NCBI GenBank assembly: GCA_964007475.1
Contig: OZ023275.1
Span: 14,301,829-14,365,828 of the forward strand
Origin: Hybos culiciformis
Lineage: Eukaryota; Arthropoda; Insecta; Diptera; Hybotidae
Length of the DNA stretch: 64,000 nucleotides
Reading direction: 5' to 3'
A program made the translations under genes and the position numbers. Of this stretch, positions 23,749 to 35,700 are shown piece after piece. Within the stretch, counting starts at the first letter, position 1; each line of letters opens with the position of its first letter. The notes under the pieces are model-generated. The model was not told the DNA's origin. It worked only from the letters and a program-made list of their open reading frames with translations, and did no database searches.

Positions 23749-24013
23749 GACTATAGTTTCAATAATATAGTTCGTACTTTAATTGAAAACATGCCAAAAA
23801 AATTTACAAAACAATTACAATGAAAGATGTATATTCTATATATCGGAATCATATCCGAAACGTCATATCGAAGTAAAACATGAAGAAACTAACATTTTAC
23901 TTGAGATTATTTTTATAAGTTTACAGTTGCACTGTTGCAGATACAAGATTTTCAAGCACATAATGGAAAATAAAAGTTTTATACTGATAAGGAAAGAAAG
24001 CTTCAATACTTAA
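23749..24013 (+). pseudogene. possible decayed exon, unknown gene
   Basis: A T-rich tract ending TTTATTTAG is followed by a frame reading YSFNNIVRTLIENMPKKFTK and QLQ before TGA. A neighbouring frame then takes over with NERCIFYISESYPKRHIEVK and HEETNILLE and ends TAA at 24011-24013. The C...H...H spacing in the second part faintly recalls a C2H2 finger with its second cysteine missing. A frameshift would join the two parts. The family is not recognised. Confidence 0.25.
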
Positions 24014-24130
24014 TAATTTATCGTCAGAAATCACATTTTTTAGATTCATGTTTAAAAGAAAAGAATAGTTAAGTTATAACGCCTGTATATCCTATCGATA
24101 TCTGTATATGTAGCAAAAATGAAACTAATG

Positions 24131-24138
24131 GATGACTT
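24131..24138 (+). repeat. left target-site duplication of hAT copy 2
   Basis: GATGACTT, repeated exactly at 25005-25012. Confidence 0.9.
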
Positions 24139-25004
24139 CAGAGCCGTATCTAGAGTTTGCGGCGCCTATGGCAAACATTTAAAATGGCGCCTACTATCTC
24201 AACTATCTTACAAAAAATTAGCTTCCAATTTTTAATTTTGATCTATTTTGTACGGAAAAAAGATAACATAAATTCTTTATTAATTCAACATAACTATTCA
24301 ATTTGAAATTAATACTTTTGTTGATTCTTAACAAATGCAATCATTTCCACAAATTCAACGCTTAGAAATTTTTTTAATTTAATTTTTCTTGCTTTAATGT
24401 TTGGAAATACGTTGATTATTTCGATTGACAATATTGCTAATCCGCACTTAAGGAATCTTGTTCCATGCTGAAGGCAAGTAATTTTTAATGAGCTTAAGTT
24501 TGCTAAAACTTCTCTCCCCACTAGCCAGCCACATTTACTGGAAGTGTTAGTAAAATTCGTAAAGAAACATAAAAATTTCGAAATCAAGTGCAACAATTTC
24601 GTTAACATTTCAAAATGATGTAAAGAGTTTAAATTTTTAAACCGTTCCGCACTTTGAAATTTAAAGCATTCGATTTCGTTCAGCATCTCACCGGAATCCA
24701 ATTCTGAATACTCCGAACAAAGATCTTTCAGTGATTTATTTAATTCCATCATGGATCTAGACATTAACTTTTCTCCCGACAAAAATTCGAATAATTTTTT
24801 CAAATAATTTAACAAATTAACAAAAATTAATTTTGAAGAAAATTACGTAAACTTTGAATTTTGAAATTTTGTATAAAGCTATAATAAATCATGTTTTCTA
24901 AATAAAAACTGTTTAAAATTCGAAATATGTGAAAAGGGTGAGCGCCTCTTTAATCAGGCGTCTATGGCCGGGGCCATGTTCGCCATACCCTAGTTACGGC
25001 TCTG
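24139..25004 (-). mobile_element. hAT-type transposon remnant, copy 2, with intact ends
   Basis: Both ends are present: CAGAGCCGTATCTAGAGTTT on the left and, read inward on the minus strand, CAGAGCCGTAACTAGGGTAT on the right. A perfect 8-bp target duplication GATGACTT flanks it. Length is 866 bp, close to the 874-bp copy at 473-1346, so both derive from one internally deleted source. The element keeps only the last third of a transposase on its minus strand and must depend on a full-length relative. Confidence 0.92.
24309..24815 (-). pseudogene. hAT transposase C-terminal remnant (168 codons)
   Basis: The open minus-strand frame starts MLNYLKKLFEFLSGEK and ends FVKNQQKY. Residues 18-70 (MMELNKSLKDLCSEYSELDS and onward) precede a region, residues 98-132, that reads LVGREVLANLSSLKITCLQH ... 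LKCGLAILSIE. It parallels the hATC dimerisation motif (usually GERSFSKLKLIK ... RLxxLAILSIE) found in ZMYM-like and other hAT transposases. The glutamate-arginine pair and the S(K)LK spacing are partly degraded. The catalytic domain and the zinc finger are absent. It is not functional as transposase; domestication is unlikely given the decay. Confidence 0.65.
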
Positions 25005-25012
25005 GATGACTT
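25005..25012 (+). repeat. right target-site duplication of hAT copy 2
   Basis: GATGACTT, identical to 24131-24138. Confidence 0.9.
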
Positions 25013-25013
25013 T

Positions 25014-25070
25014 AGCAAGCTTAGCTATTTGTCATAGCAAGCTTAGCTATTTTCCATAGCTATTTGTCAT
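25014..25070 (+). repeat. 22-bp tandem repeat beside the hAT element
   Basis: AGCAAGCTTAGCTATTTGTC-AT (25014-25035) is followed by a near copy (25036-25057) and a 13-base partial copy (25058-25070). It begins 2 bases after the target duplication. Confidence 0.75.
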
Positions 25071-25219
25071 AGCAAAGAAAAATAGATCATACTTTTAAAT
25101 ATATATGAACGTATGCTTCTGCGGAAGTTACAACATTCATATAAAAATTTCAAAACTCATTTTGTATTAAAAAAATATTTTTTTTGTGATTTATTCTTCG
25201 TTAGAAAAAACAATTAAAA

Positions 25220-25594
25220 TTATAATTTTGGTGGAGTAACTTTCGCTAAAAACTTTTCCCGGTAGCTGTAGTTTTGCTTTCCATCTACTGTTGGCTTGGG
25301 ATAAATAGTGTTAGTATATATATTGCTTTTAATCAACTTCCATGTTGAATGAACTAAATCTGACAAAGAAGGTTCCATAGTTGAGATAAATTTGCATATC
25401 CAACTGCCGCTCATTAAACTCATTTAAGAGACGTCATATCGGTCATTCAGACAAGGAACATTTTCTAGACAATTCTTGCTAAGATTTGAGTAGGAGTAAG
25501 AGTCACTTGCCACTTTTTTGCCGGATCTGTCTGGAAGCCCATAGCTTTTAGTGGCATTTGTATCATAATTTGAAAATTCTTTTCCTAGATTTTG
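25220..25594 (-). pseudogene. exon-like frame of 125 codons with one internal stop, unknown protein
   Basis: On the minus strand, an acceptor TTTCTAAATTTAG (AG at 25596-25595) opens a frame that runs from QNLGKEFSNYDTNATK through YGLPDRSGKKVASDSYSY and NLSKNCLENVPCLNDRYDVS to one TAA (25426-25424). It then continues in the same frame as MSLMSGSWICKFISTMEPSL, SDLVHSTWKLIKSNIY and PKPTVDGKQNYSYREKF to a final TAA at 25222-25220. The amino-acid mix is balanced on both sides of the internal stop. Either the gene is broken by that stop, or only one half is a real exon. I do not recognise the family, and other exons were not found. Confidence 0.55.
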
Positions 25595-25599
25595 CTAAA

Positions 25600-27329
25600 T
25601 TTAGAAATACAGTACGCACTTATCTTGGCACGCATACATTAATTAATTAATTAATTAATTACCAATCTATCTATCTTTTTTTTTAACCAGGAAGAGAGTT
25701 TTAAACATTACAGCGTCTAATTTAAATTAATTATTATTATTATTATTATTATAGTCTGAATTTTAATAAAACATGTTGCAGGAAAATATAGTTTGTTTTG
25801 TATTCCTCTATTTTGAGTTCAAAAATAAAGTCACCTTGTTTGATCAAAAAATTTGTATCTAAATTCAAACAAAGACCTATCTCTTATAGTGCCTGTCTAC
25901 TTGAAGTATGATCTTGTTTTTAACATTTTTTTTATCCTGTGGCTTAATTACAAGCAATTTTTAGAAGCATAATTGAAAGTTTTCAGTTTTTTAATGCATT
26001 CATATAAATTAATATACATAATTTTTTTTTTTTTTACCTCTTTATTCGTTGTCTCAAATGAAATCCTTGTACGTACATTAAGAATTTTTAATTTCAATTA
26101 TATACTGTGTCTAGATGAAAACATATTCTTTTTGGCGCAATCTTTAGGGAATTTAATTTTTAGGTCTTTTCTATTGTCACAACAATGATTTTAATACTTC
26201 TTTTAAAACAAAATTCAGTAAATAATTAAAACAAAAATCTGTTTGAAAATATTCTTTGTGAATTGAATATTATATAATATGAAATAATGAAAAAGATTCA
26301 AAATTAAAAATTATTCGAAACTTATGGAATTTTTATGAAATGTACTGAAAGAAATTTTCTTTTATAAAATAGTGTGAAAGTGCTAGAGATTTCATATTAT
26401 GGTTCTAAATTTGAAAGAATTGAACGAGCCTGAAAGTACAGATCTGTAAAATAGGATACTTATATTTTTTTTTGTAACAATCTTAAGATTTTATTTTGAA
26501 AATACTTTAAGTCGTATTTTCGTTTATTATACACAACTTAAACTCATTATTATTAATTCAAATAGGAAAGGTTTTCACAATCTTTCATCCAGAATTTTAA
26601 CTAATATAAAATTTATTAAAATAAGGAACCAATTTTCCAGACAAAATTCTATAACTATAGTTATTGAATTTTAAAGTTTCAAACTTTAATTGGAAAATCA
26701 CCTGAAAATATAAGTCGTCGAAACGTTATAAGTATACATGTATAAATAATTTTGTATGGAAAATTTATCTTTAATTCTTTTAAATTAAATAAATAATATA
26801 TTAGATATTCATCGATATTCATGATAATCAACTTATATAATAAATAATAAAAATTTAACAAATAAGACTACATATTTATATATAAAGAAAAATATTTCTT
26901 TAATAAATTCTTAGAAATATATTTGCCTATACCAAATATACAAGTCGGAGAGACGTTTTTCCTGGTAAAATATTTGGAATTTTTACACAAGATTAAGTTT
27001 TCATTACGCACAATAGGTAGTCATAATTGTTGAAAAAACTTATTTGAATGGACAATATGTATTTTTACATACTTAGTTACGTAAATACGCAGTTATGTAA
27101 TTACCTTTAAAATTAAAACGAGCGATATAGGTATATAAAATAAAATCAATATAGAATTTTCAATAGAACATTATTTTTAATAGAACATTGAGTTTCACTC
27201 GTCTCTATAACATGAAATATCAAGACATTATAAAATTTTAGTTTTAGAGAAGAAAATATGAACCAATTAAAGTTTACATCGAATACTGCTACCCACTGCT
27301 TGTTAATGTTTATATCGGGTATATCCGTC
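25600..27329. other. AT-rich intergenic stretch, no gene seen
   Basis: It contains an (ATTA)n run at about 25638-25660 and an (ATT)n run at about 25734-25753. Frames are short and biased. On the minus strand at about 27250-27335 a short peptide with DIPDININKQWVAVFDVNFN looks slightly protein-like but has no stable boundaries. Confidence 0.4.
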
Positions 27330-27379
27330 ATTTTATTATCCACGCCCAAAAAATATTTTATTATCCACACCCAAAAAAT
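27330..27379 (+). repeat. 25-bp tandem duplication
   Basis: Two adjacent 25-base units, ATTTTATTATCCACGCCCAA-AAAAT and the same with CAC in place of CGC, differ at a single base, so the duplication is young. Confidence 0.85.
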
Positions 27380-27773
27380 ATAATTGCTATTAACCAAAAT
27401 ATTTTAAAAAATTTTTTATTTTACCCAAAAATTAACCAAAATTTCACTAATGTACTATAGAAAAATATTTGTAGATTTTATGTTTAGTTTCTTGGTTACC
27501 AGAAAAATTACCAAATAAGTAATTTTAACCCAAACCAGTTCCAAAAATTTTAATAAATATATTTTAGTTTTTTTCTGTTCACGCTTTTTAATACCTCAAA
27601 ATTCACTCATATACTGTTTGCCACCAAAATGTTAACCAAAAAATTAATAATACTGTGGTCTTACTCTTTTGAAACTTTACCTTAAATATCACTGAAATTT
27701 TTGCTGTGGTTCGTTTTCGATTAGACCAAAACATTTATTTTTTATTTTACAGATCTCCATGATTTTAATACAA

Positions 27774-27840
27774 TGGCTCAGTGGTAGAGTGCTAATTACA
27801 GAGGTTCGAAACCCGACGAATGTCGAAGAGGATATAAAAA
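27774..27840 (+). mobile_element. tRNA-like retroposon fragment (second family)
   Basis: TGGCTCAGTGGTAGAG is an excellent A box and GGTTCGAAACC (27803-27813) an excellent B box, but they lie only about 20 bases apart, too close for a working tRNA, and the arms do not pair. An A-rich tail with ATAAA words follows from 27834. This fits a truncated tRNA-derived SINE or tRNA pseudogene. Confidence 0.55.
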
Positions 27841-30318
27841 AAAATTAAATAAGAATAAAATTAATAAAAAAATAAATAAAATTTAAAATATTGAATTCAT
27901 TTTATCTAATATTTTTTTGGGTACATGTCTGTCCTTCTTTGGGATAATTTTTCATCTTGTTATTCCTTATGAAGGAATATTATTCAATTATTTTTGTTAT
28001 AGGTATATATTATATTTAGAATGATTTTTATTTATAAGATTTTATTATATTTCATAAAATAAAAAATAATGATCAAGTAAAACTTTTCTTATGTTTTGTC
28101 TTACTATATTTTGGTTCGAGAAGGCACGTGCTTGTTTTTTTTTTTTTTTCCAAAAACTGAATATTTCCCTTAAGATGTTTACACAAATAAAGGATTTTGT
28201 CAAAAGGACACTAAGTACAAACACGAAAACCATATTAATATTTATAAAATTTAGTTATTGCTAACAATTGTAAGACTAAAATGCTATTAAAAACTAAATA
28301 AAAATAAGTAGAATTGTAGAATATTATAAAACATAATATAAAAATTAAAAAATTTATGTTGTTAATGCAAACTTCAATATAGCTCAGAAAACGAAATTGT
28401 TTCATTATCACAATAATTAATAACAACCGAGCTTGTGGACATGAAATAATATTCCTCCAATAAAGAATTTAATAAAACTATAACATTATTAATTACTAAA
28501 AGTACCTATTGTGCAATAGAATCGAACTTTGTTTTTAACAAAATAATCATAATATAACTAATCCGAAATAAATTATTTTATTCATCTATTTAAAAATCAT
28601 TCTATTTAATTATGGCAACAAATTTCTATGATTTTATTTGATTCGAAATAAATTAATTTAATGATTTGAAAATGAAATTAATATTTTTGAAATTTCAATT
28701 TCCTATATTTTAAATCGAATAAATAAAGTTTTAGTTTGTATTAACATTTATTAATATATTAATTAAATTAAATTTATTGGCCATAATTATTTTATGTATT
28801 ATGATTTAAGCTATTTAGAGTTAATCTTATCAATTTATGTTTTTCACATAAACTAATACATATTTTTTTTTTATTCATTAGTGCACTGACTTCATTTTAA
28901 TGTTAATAATTTTGATTCTGCGGAAATATGGTGACAAAAAAAACTTTCCAATCGGTTTTTATTTTGACTTTATGATTTTGAATTTAGTTCTGTTTAATTT
29001 ATTTTGCTAAAATATTTTTTGTGGTACCTATATTGATTTTTATTATAGAAATTTTATTTCAATAAATTTATTGGTGGTATTAACTTTACTTGATGCAGTA
29101 ATCTTGCTTTTGAATTTAACAAATAAGTAGTACCAAATGGAAAGCAATTTTAATGCGGATTCTTTGCGATGTATAACTTATATAAAAATTACAATATCAT
29201 AGACTTCGGAAAATTGAATAAAAAAATTATAATATATAAGTATAATGTATGTAAAAAATAGTCTCAGTTGTCAAGTTTTGAATTCTATTTAACTATTTCA
29301 CTTTTTAAACCGTAGAAAGGCTGAAAATTTTAATAAATTTTGATTGTAAATAGAGTTATGTACAATTAATTTCAGAATAGAAAATTACTTCGTAAAGTGT
29401 TATTACCCAATTTAATTTTTATTATAAGTAAATAAAATATTGACGATTTATATTTTCAAATTATTAATTATATATTTACTTATATTTTTGCTAAATAATA
29501 AAAGGAATTTAAAAAGCCACAAAATTTTTGATTAATAATTATGGCAGAATGATTTAAACAAACATTTAACTTATCAACTTCTGTTCGGATGCTTATCCAA
29601 CCCAAAACCTTAAAGGCGCAATAATACTTCTATAATACAGCAAATAAGGCGGCTGGGAGTGTTAATATTAAAATTATTGCACATTGTTACAGAAGTTATA
29701 CTTTAGAGATGCTTGGAAAAACTAAAAATCCATTCGGCATAATTATTTCAGAAGCAAATTTATTATAATTAGAAAAATACAATAAAAATTTTGTCAAAAA
29801 ATAAAAAAAAAAAAACAAACTTTCAAGGTTGTTAAAATATACCTAAGAGATTAAAATTTCTAACAATAACAATTTTCTTTCTACAATTTCTTGAAAAAGA
29901 AATTTTAGCAAACGCATTAAATTGTTTAAATTTAAATATTACAAAACCACACATTGTTATGCTTCTTAAAATAAATAGAAATTTATTTTGGGGAAAAATA
30001 AAAAAAAATAAAAAGTTGAAATGTTCTCCCAGTAAAATAATAATAATTAATATCTGTCTATCTCTAAAAGAAATTTATAATTCTAACGTTCAATGCATAC
30101 TTCTTGTTACAGAAAATACATTTTCTTAGAACTAAAACGAAATATTTTTGCTGGGTTTATTATTTTCTCTTCCTCAGTCTATATTTAATACTGAAGTTTT
30201 CTGGTCTTAAAATATCAGTTGCGGTTTAAGAATTTTTGTATAAAAATAATAAACACACTCAGTTATAGTATACAACATTAGAGATTATGTTCAATGCGCC
30301 AATTTTTCATATGATATT
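27841..30318. other. AT-rich intergenic stretch, no gene seen
   Basis: Short biased frames and A/T runs only. No exon or bounded repeat is supported. Confidence 0.45.
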
Positions 30319-30660
30319 TTTTTTTTTATTTTTTTTTATTAAAGGTACCAAATCACTAGGTGGGATATCTTTTATACTATAAGAAGTATGGATTTGGTAA
30401 TGGAGACAGGAAGTTTAGACGGGATTAAAAAGTGGGACAGTTAGTAGGTAATTATTTATAGTCTTCTTAAAGCGGCGCAAGTCGTAAATCAAGCATCCGC
30501 CAGCTGTCGGGAACAGTTTTGAAGGGAGAGCATTCCACATTTTCGAGGTGCGAATTGAAAACGAATCTCCGAAGCTCGTTCTATCACATCTGGGAATTTC
30601 GACGAGATATTGGATATAATTAATTTTTATTAGAAAATAATTGTAATTACTGTACAAGAA
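30319..30660 (-). mobile_element. 5'-truncated non-LTR retrotransposon 3' end
   Basis: Read on the minus strand, the frame 30657-30415 carries the conserved end of a LINE ORF2 protein: VEIPRCDRTSFGDSFSIRTS, KMWNALPSKLFP, YDLRRFKKTINNYL. These match the usual IPRxRT ... FxxSFxxRTxxLWNxLP ... F(K)xxxxxYL pattern after the reverse-transcriptase domain. Stop is TAA at 30417-30415, then about 70 bases of 3' UTR, then an A-rich tail (TTTAATAAAAA-type) that appears as the T-tract 30319-30344 on the plus strand. The reverse-transcriptase core is missing, as expected for a 5'-truncated insertion. Confidence 0.75.
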
Positions 30661-33600
30661 TTTTTAAGCCTTGTTCGGTAATGCACCGATGATAGAATCT
30701 TTTGAGATTTCACAACAGTTTTCAGTGCAGTTGTTAAGACACATTTTCCAAAAATTAAATTAATACTTAATGTTTTAAGGTTTTATTAAAAGCGATATGA
30801 CAGAACTGTAGATACACACATTTTATGTTCATGCAATACTGGAAGCATAAATATATTTACTTTAGGTTGATCAGGCATTATGTAAAATAAAATTACCAAT
30901 TTTAATAATTCATTTCAGAAGTTTTAATTTTTAAATTCTAACAGCTGCTGTTCATTCAGATCGGTATTTTTGATTTTATATTCTGAAAGAATCAAAAAAA
31001 AAAAAACAACCTTTATAATACCTACGTTAACTTTTTCTTTGAACTATAATTTGTTTGAAAACCATAAAAGAGAAATGCATTAAAAATTGCAATTTTCAAT
31101 TAACGGCATTTATTCATTTTTGGTTATATTTTTCGTTTATTAACAACAAAATAACTTGTTTTCAAAAACTTGATCAACATTTTTTATATTAATAATAATT
31201 AAAAAATTTACTAATAAAAAGCTAAAAAAAAAACCTAATATAAGAAGAGTATTAAACAAAAAAGATTATACGTTCATCCAATATGTAATCTTTTTTTTTT
31301 TGTTGAGAATTTAAGAATCTTCATCAGGTGTGCATTTTTCAATGAATAAAACAACCACCAAGAATGTATATTTTTGCATGAAAAAAAAAACAGAAATGGT
31401 GTAACTTAAAAAAATAAAGGAATTTTTTTTTTCTTAAGAACCATCAAAAAATATTATAACAGTGCAGTGTGCAATGTTGTTTATTTATCATCTTTGAAAA
31501 CAGAAAAATAACTTTTTTTTTGGTATTCATCCAGTCATTGACCTAATACGGAATATTTTGGACAAAAATTACAATAATAATGTTAAAAAAAAAATACATG
31601 TTATCCTCGATAATACGGCATTTTTTTTGTCACAAATATTTCTAAAAAGTCGAGAATTAAACTAAAATCAAACAACAAACTATAACAATAACCAAACTTA
31701 GTCACTAACAAAATAAATAAAAATTCTTTTAAAATTTAGATATTTCAAAGATACTTGAAAAGCTTAAATATTTGTTTTTTTATTATATAAATAGAATATT
31801 AGATAGTATAGTATTATAGGCCTTTTGTATTGGTTGTTTTTTATGTTCTAGTTTCCAAAGTAACTTTCGGATCCTACGAAAGAATAAATATAGATGAATG
31901 CAAAAATTTTCAAATAATATTCGTGACAATTGACAAATCAAATATCAATAATTCAGTAAGAATTATATTATTTGTTAAATTTAAATTGAAGTGGTGTTTT
32001 CAATCTATATCAAATATACCTTATCAAACAATTCGTAAGTCTACATTATCTATATTATACATATTGAAAAATTGACCTGCAAATTAATTAAACTAATTAA
32101 AATCATACATTCGTCATAAAAAAATATAAAGTTTCAACAAATTTCGACAAAATCATTCACAATTCGTTTTTAAGTTTTCTTTAAAACAGTATTATTATAC
32201 AGCTTTATTAAAAGGAGATTACCTGTACCATATCCATAAGAAGTTTAAATAAACTGAAAGTAGATATTTAACATTTTAAAAATAAAAGATATAAATTTGT
32301 TTTTTCAATGTTTTAAGACCTATGACCATTTGGGAGGACAGATATTAATTTTTTTTAATAATAAATTAGGAAGGTTTTTTATTATTATAATTGAAAACAT
32401 TTTTTTAGACCAGGATTGAGAATAATTTATTTGTTTTTACTGTGTTCATATATTATTTTTTTTAATAAATTTAATAAATAAATATTATTAAATCGAAAAT
32501 CGCTGAAAACTCAAGTTAAAAGTAATTTTATTCAGCATTAGAATAATGTTTTCTAATATCGCCAAAGTATTTTCTCTACCTTGTTTCAAGTCTTCTCTGT
32601 TTGTTAACTAAGTCTTCCACCATTTCCGAGTACTGAGATCAAAACAAATAAATTGCGGTCATTGCGGAAATGTTTTGTGCTTGAACTTTTTTTTTCTTTT
32701 TACTCAATATTTTTGACTTAAGTTTTTCTATCAAAAAATTTTTCCTTTATTTGTTTTTTTTTTGAAGAAAATATAAATTCAATTTTGAAATCAAAGTATT
32801 TCCAGAGTAAAAACAAATAAAGATAATTTCCGTTTTTAAAATAAATTATATTTTGTGTGTAAAACGAACATCGGCCGGCCGGCGACATTTCGAAAGTTAT
32901 TTAATTTGTGAATTCCTTAAATAGTTTTAGTTTTTGGAATAAATTAGAAAAATAAATCAAAGAGCATTATAATCAGTTTCAACAAAAATTTTAAATATAA
33001 AAGCATGTTATTTGAAGGGAACTCGAAAGTTAATACTTTCAAATTTGAAAATTTTTAATTGTATATATAAATGGATCGTACTAAACCTGAACCTGGTTCC
33101 TTAGTATCAATTTTCTAATTATTTTGTGATTTGCTTTTGAACCAAAATATTTTTAAACAATATTTTTAATTAAATCTAGAGGAGGTTTCCAAAATTCCAC
33201 TCTCACGCAAACAGTTTTATCCAACAAAAAACACATGCATTATTACATTGATGGAATAAAAAATTCACAAGTTTTTAAATGTCCTGTATATTGAACAAAC
33301 ATGCATGATTTAAGTCTTAGATTTTTACCTTTAAAAAAAAATTTTATAAATCAAAATTTAAGTAAAGTAATTCACAAGTTTTGGTGAAAAAAAAATAATA
33401 AGGATGTAGCTGATTCAAAAGGAAAAAGGAAAAGAATTTATTTATTCATTTAATATTTTATTTTGAGAAAAATTGTAAATAGGGTTAAACAATTTGTTTA
33501 TTTATTTGTTAATTTTGTTTTTTTTTTTGTAAAAGAAGTGAAAATTTTATATAAACCAAAATTGTTAATGAAAATTTATGCGATTTCAATTTGTAATTTT

Positions 33601-35651
33601 TTTTTTTCAGTTTGGTTATAACAATTTTCAACATATTTCATAGTATAATTTTTGTAAATAAGACCATAATTTATGGATGATGGTTAAAGGTATCTAAATG
33701 AAATTTTTTAGATTGATTTACCATGTAAGAAATTAATTTAAGAAAATTTATAGAAGAGAAGAGTTAAAATTGTATTAAATTTAAAAATAGTGATATAGGT
33801 AAATTAAATTTATAAAATAATATTGTAAGATTATATGTATGTATATAAATAGCTAAATCACAAAATCTTAATTTCATTGAAATATTTATTCAATATATAG
33901 ATTAACAAGAATTATGTTATTTACTGAAAAAGTTAAAGATTGAAAGTTCAGATTTGTTGCTGGCTGATGGAATTATCTTTTTAGCTCTTATTGAGATACA
34001 AATTAGTTAATTTTTGCGACTATAATTTTTGTACAGATAGTTTGTAGTCTTGTTACGGATGAAAACTTCATCTGTTACATCTACCGAATTAAAATCAAGG
34101 CTTATGAAAATTTCCAGAGATAACTTTGACAGTTCGTGCTACTAAGATTTCATGCGATTGAATATAAATTTGTTAAAATTGAAACTTCTTTGATAATACA
34201 TATACGTGAATAATGTACATGAATACGCTTATTTGTATATGTTACAAAAATAAAAATTGCAATATATTTTATTATTTTTTAGATGATAAAACAAAGGAAT
34301 ATAAAATCTTTCAAATACATTATTTTTATATTTTGTTTTGTATATTTTTTAATAATACTTAAAAAATATTATTGCTTGAACACTTCTGGTTTTCCCATAA
34401 ACATTTTCTATCATTTTATTTGTAAACAGAGAGCCCATTGAATATATATTTTTTTGCCGGAAGCTTATTCTTCCTGATTTTCTGTTATATTTTACTAAAA
34501 AGGGTATCTGCGTGATATTGTTCTATATCTAATGTCAAATAAATGGTTATCATCATAATTATAATTTAAGTCTACGTCTTTGTTTTAATAATTTTTGTTT
34601 TTAAACTTTTTTTAATGAATTTATAAAAGAGATTTAAAATATAGTGTACCGAAGTTATTCATTTTTTTGGAATAAAATTATTTACTTAATTATTTCGTCA
34701 AGTAATATGTTTAATACATATTTTCTATTGAATAAATAATTTTTATAATGGGAGTGGAGACTCTACAAATCTCTGTTTCTTATTTGGGATAATTAAGATT
34801 TTTAAGTTGAGAAGTCCAAACTTTTTGGTTATATTCAAGAAATGCATTCAACAATTGAATATATTCTGTTGTTTGACTCTGATTTTAGTTAGAGCATTTT
34901 TTTATTCAGATTATTTATATTGAAGAATTCATCAGAATTAGTTGCCGCCTTAGGCAAAAATAAAATAAACTCCTTCTAACTTATTGTAATTTATTATGAT
35001 TTTCTTCTAATTAGATTAATATGAATACTATTTAGATAATTTAAATTAGAAAATAAAGCTATTATTTAGAAGATAAATTTTTTAGGACCAAATCTTATCT
35101 CAAGGGCCTAAATAAGTAAATAAGAATATAACATAGTTTTTAAACATTGTGGCAATATATTTTTTCAATATGTCTCTTTTGTTAATTTGATAACATTGCG
35201 AAGAAAAGTACATATATACGTTTTTTCTTAGATATACTTTATGCGTTCTATTATGGTAAAATGTGATAACTTCTTTTAAAGCTTCATACTTTTCTTTGTA
35301 TTCTGACAATACGAAATACAAAAAAAAAATGCCAAATGAAAAATCATAATAATATGTAGGTCTTTGTTATTAAATTAAAAGAAAATTCTAATGGATTTTT
35401 TTTTTTACATTATATTTAAAATAATCTCTTTTAGGTTCAGTATACCTATGAGAAAAATAAATGTTTAACATACATTTTTTTTTGTCTCAGCACGGAAATT
35501 TACAAAGATTTCATGTTTTAGTGTAAAGACAACTAATTTAATTATATAGTTATAATTAAATAATATATTCTAAAATTCAAATTTACAGAAATGTATTCAA
35601 ACAATAAATTTATCTTAGAAATTAGTGATAGTGATTGTATGCGAGTTACAT
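30661..35651. other. long AT-rich intergenic stretch, no gene seen
   Basis: Only short biased frames. A GC word, GGCCGGCCGGCG, at about 32874-32885 is the one compositional exception. No exon, tRNA or transposon end could be supported. Confidence 0.4.
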
Positions 35652-35700
35652 TGATAGTGACAGTGATAGTGATAGTGACAAGGATAGTGATAGTGATAGT
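35652..35700 (+). repeat. GATAGT hexanucleotide microsatellite
   Basis: About eight units of GATAGT with GACAGT and AAGGAT variants. In one frame it reads as serine-aspartate repeats, but that frame has no support as a gene. Confidence 0.85.
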
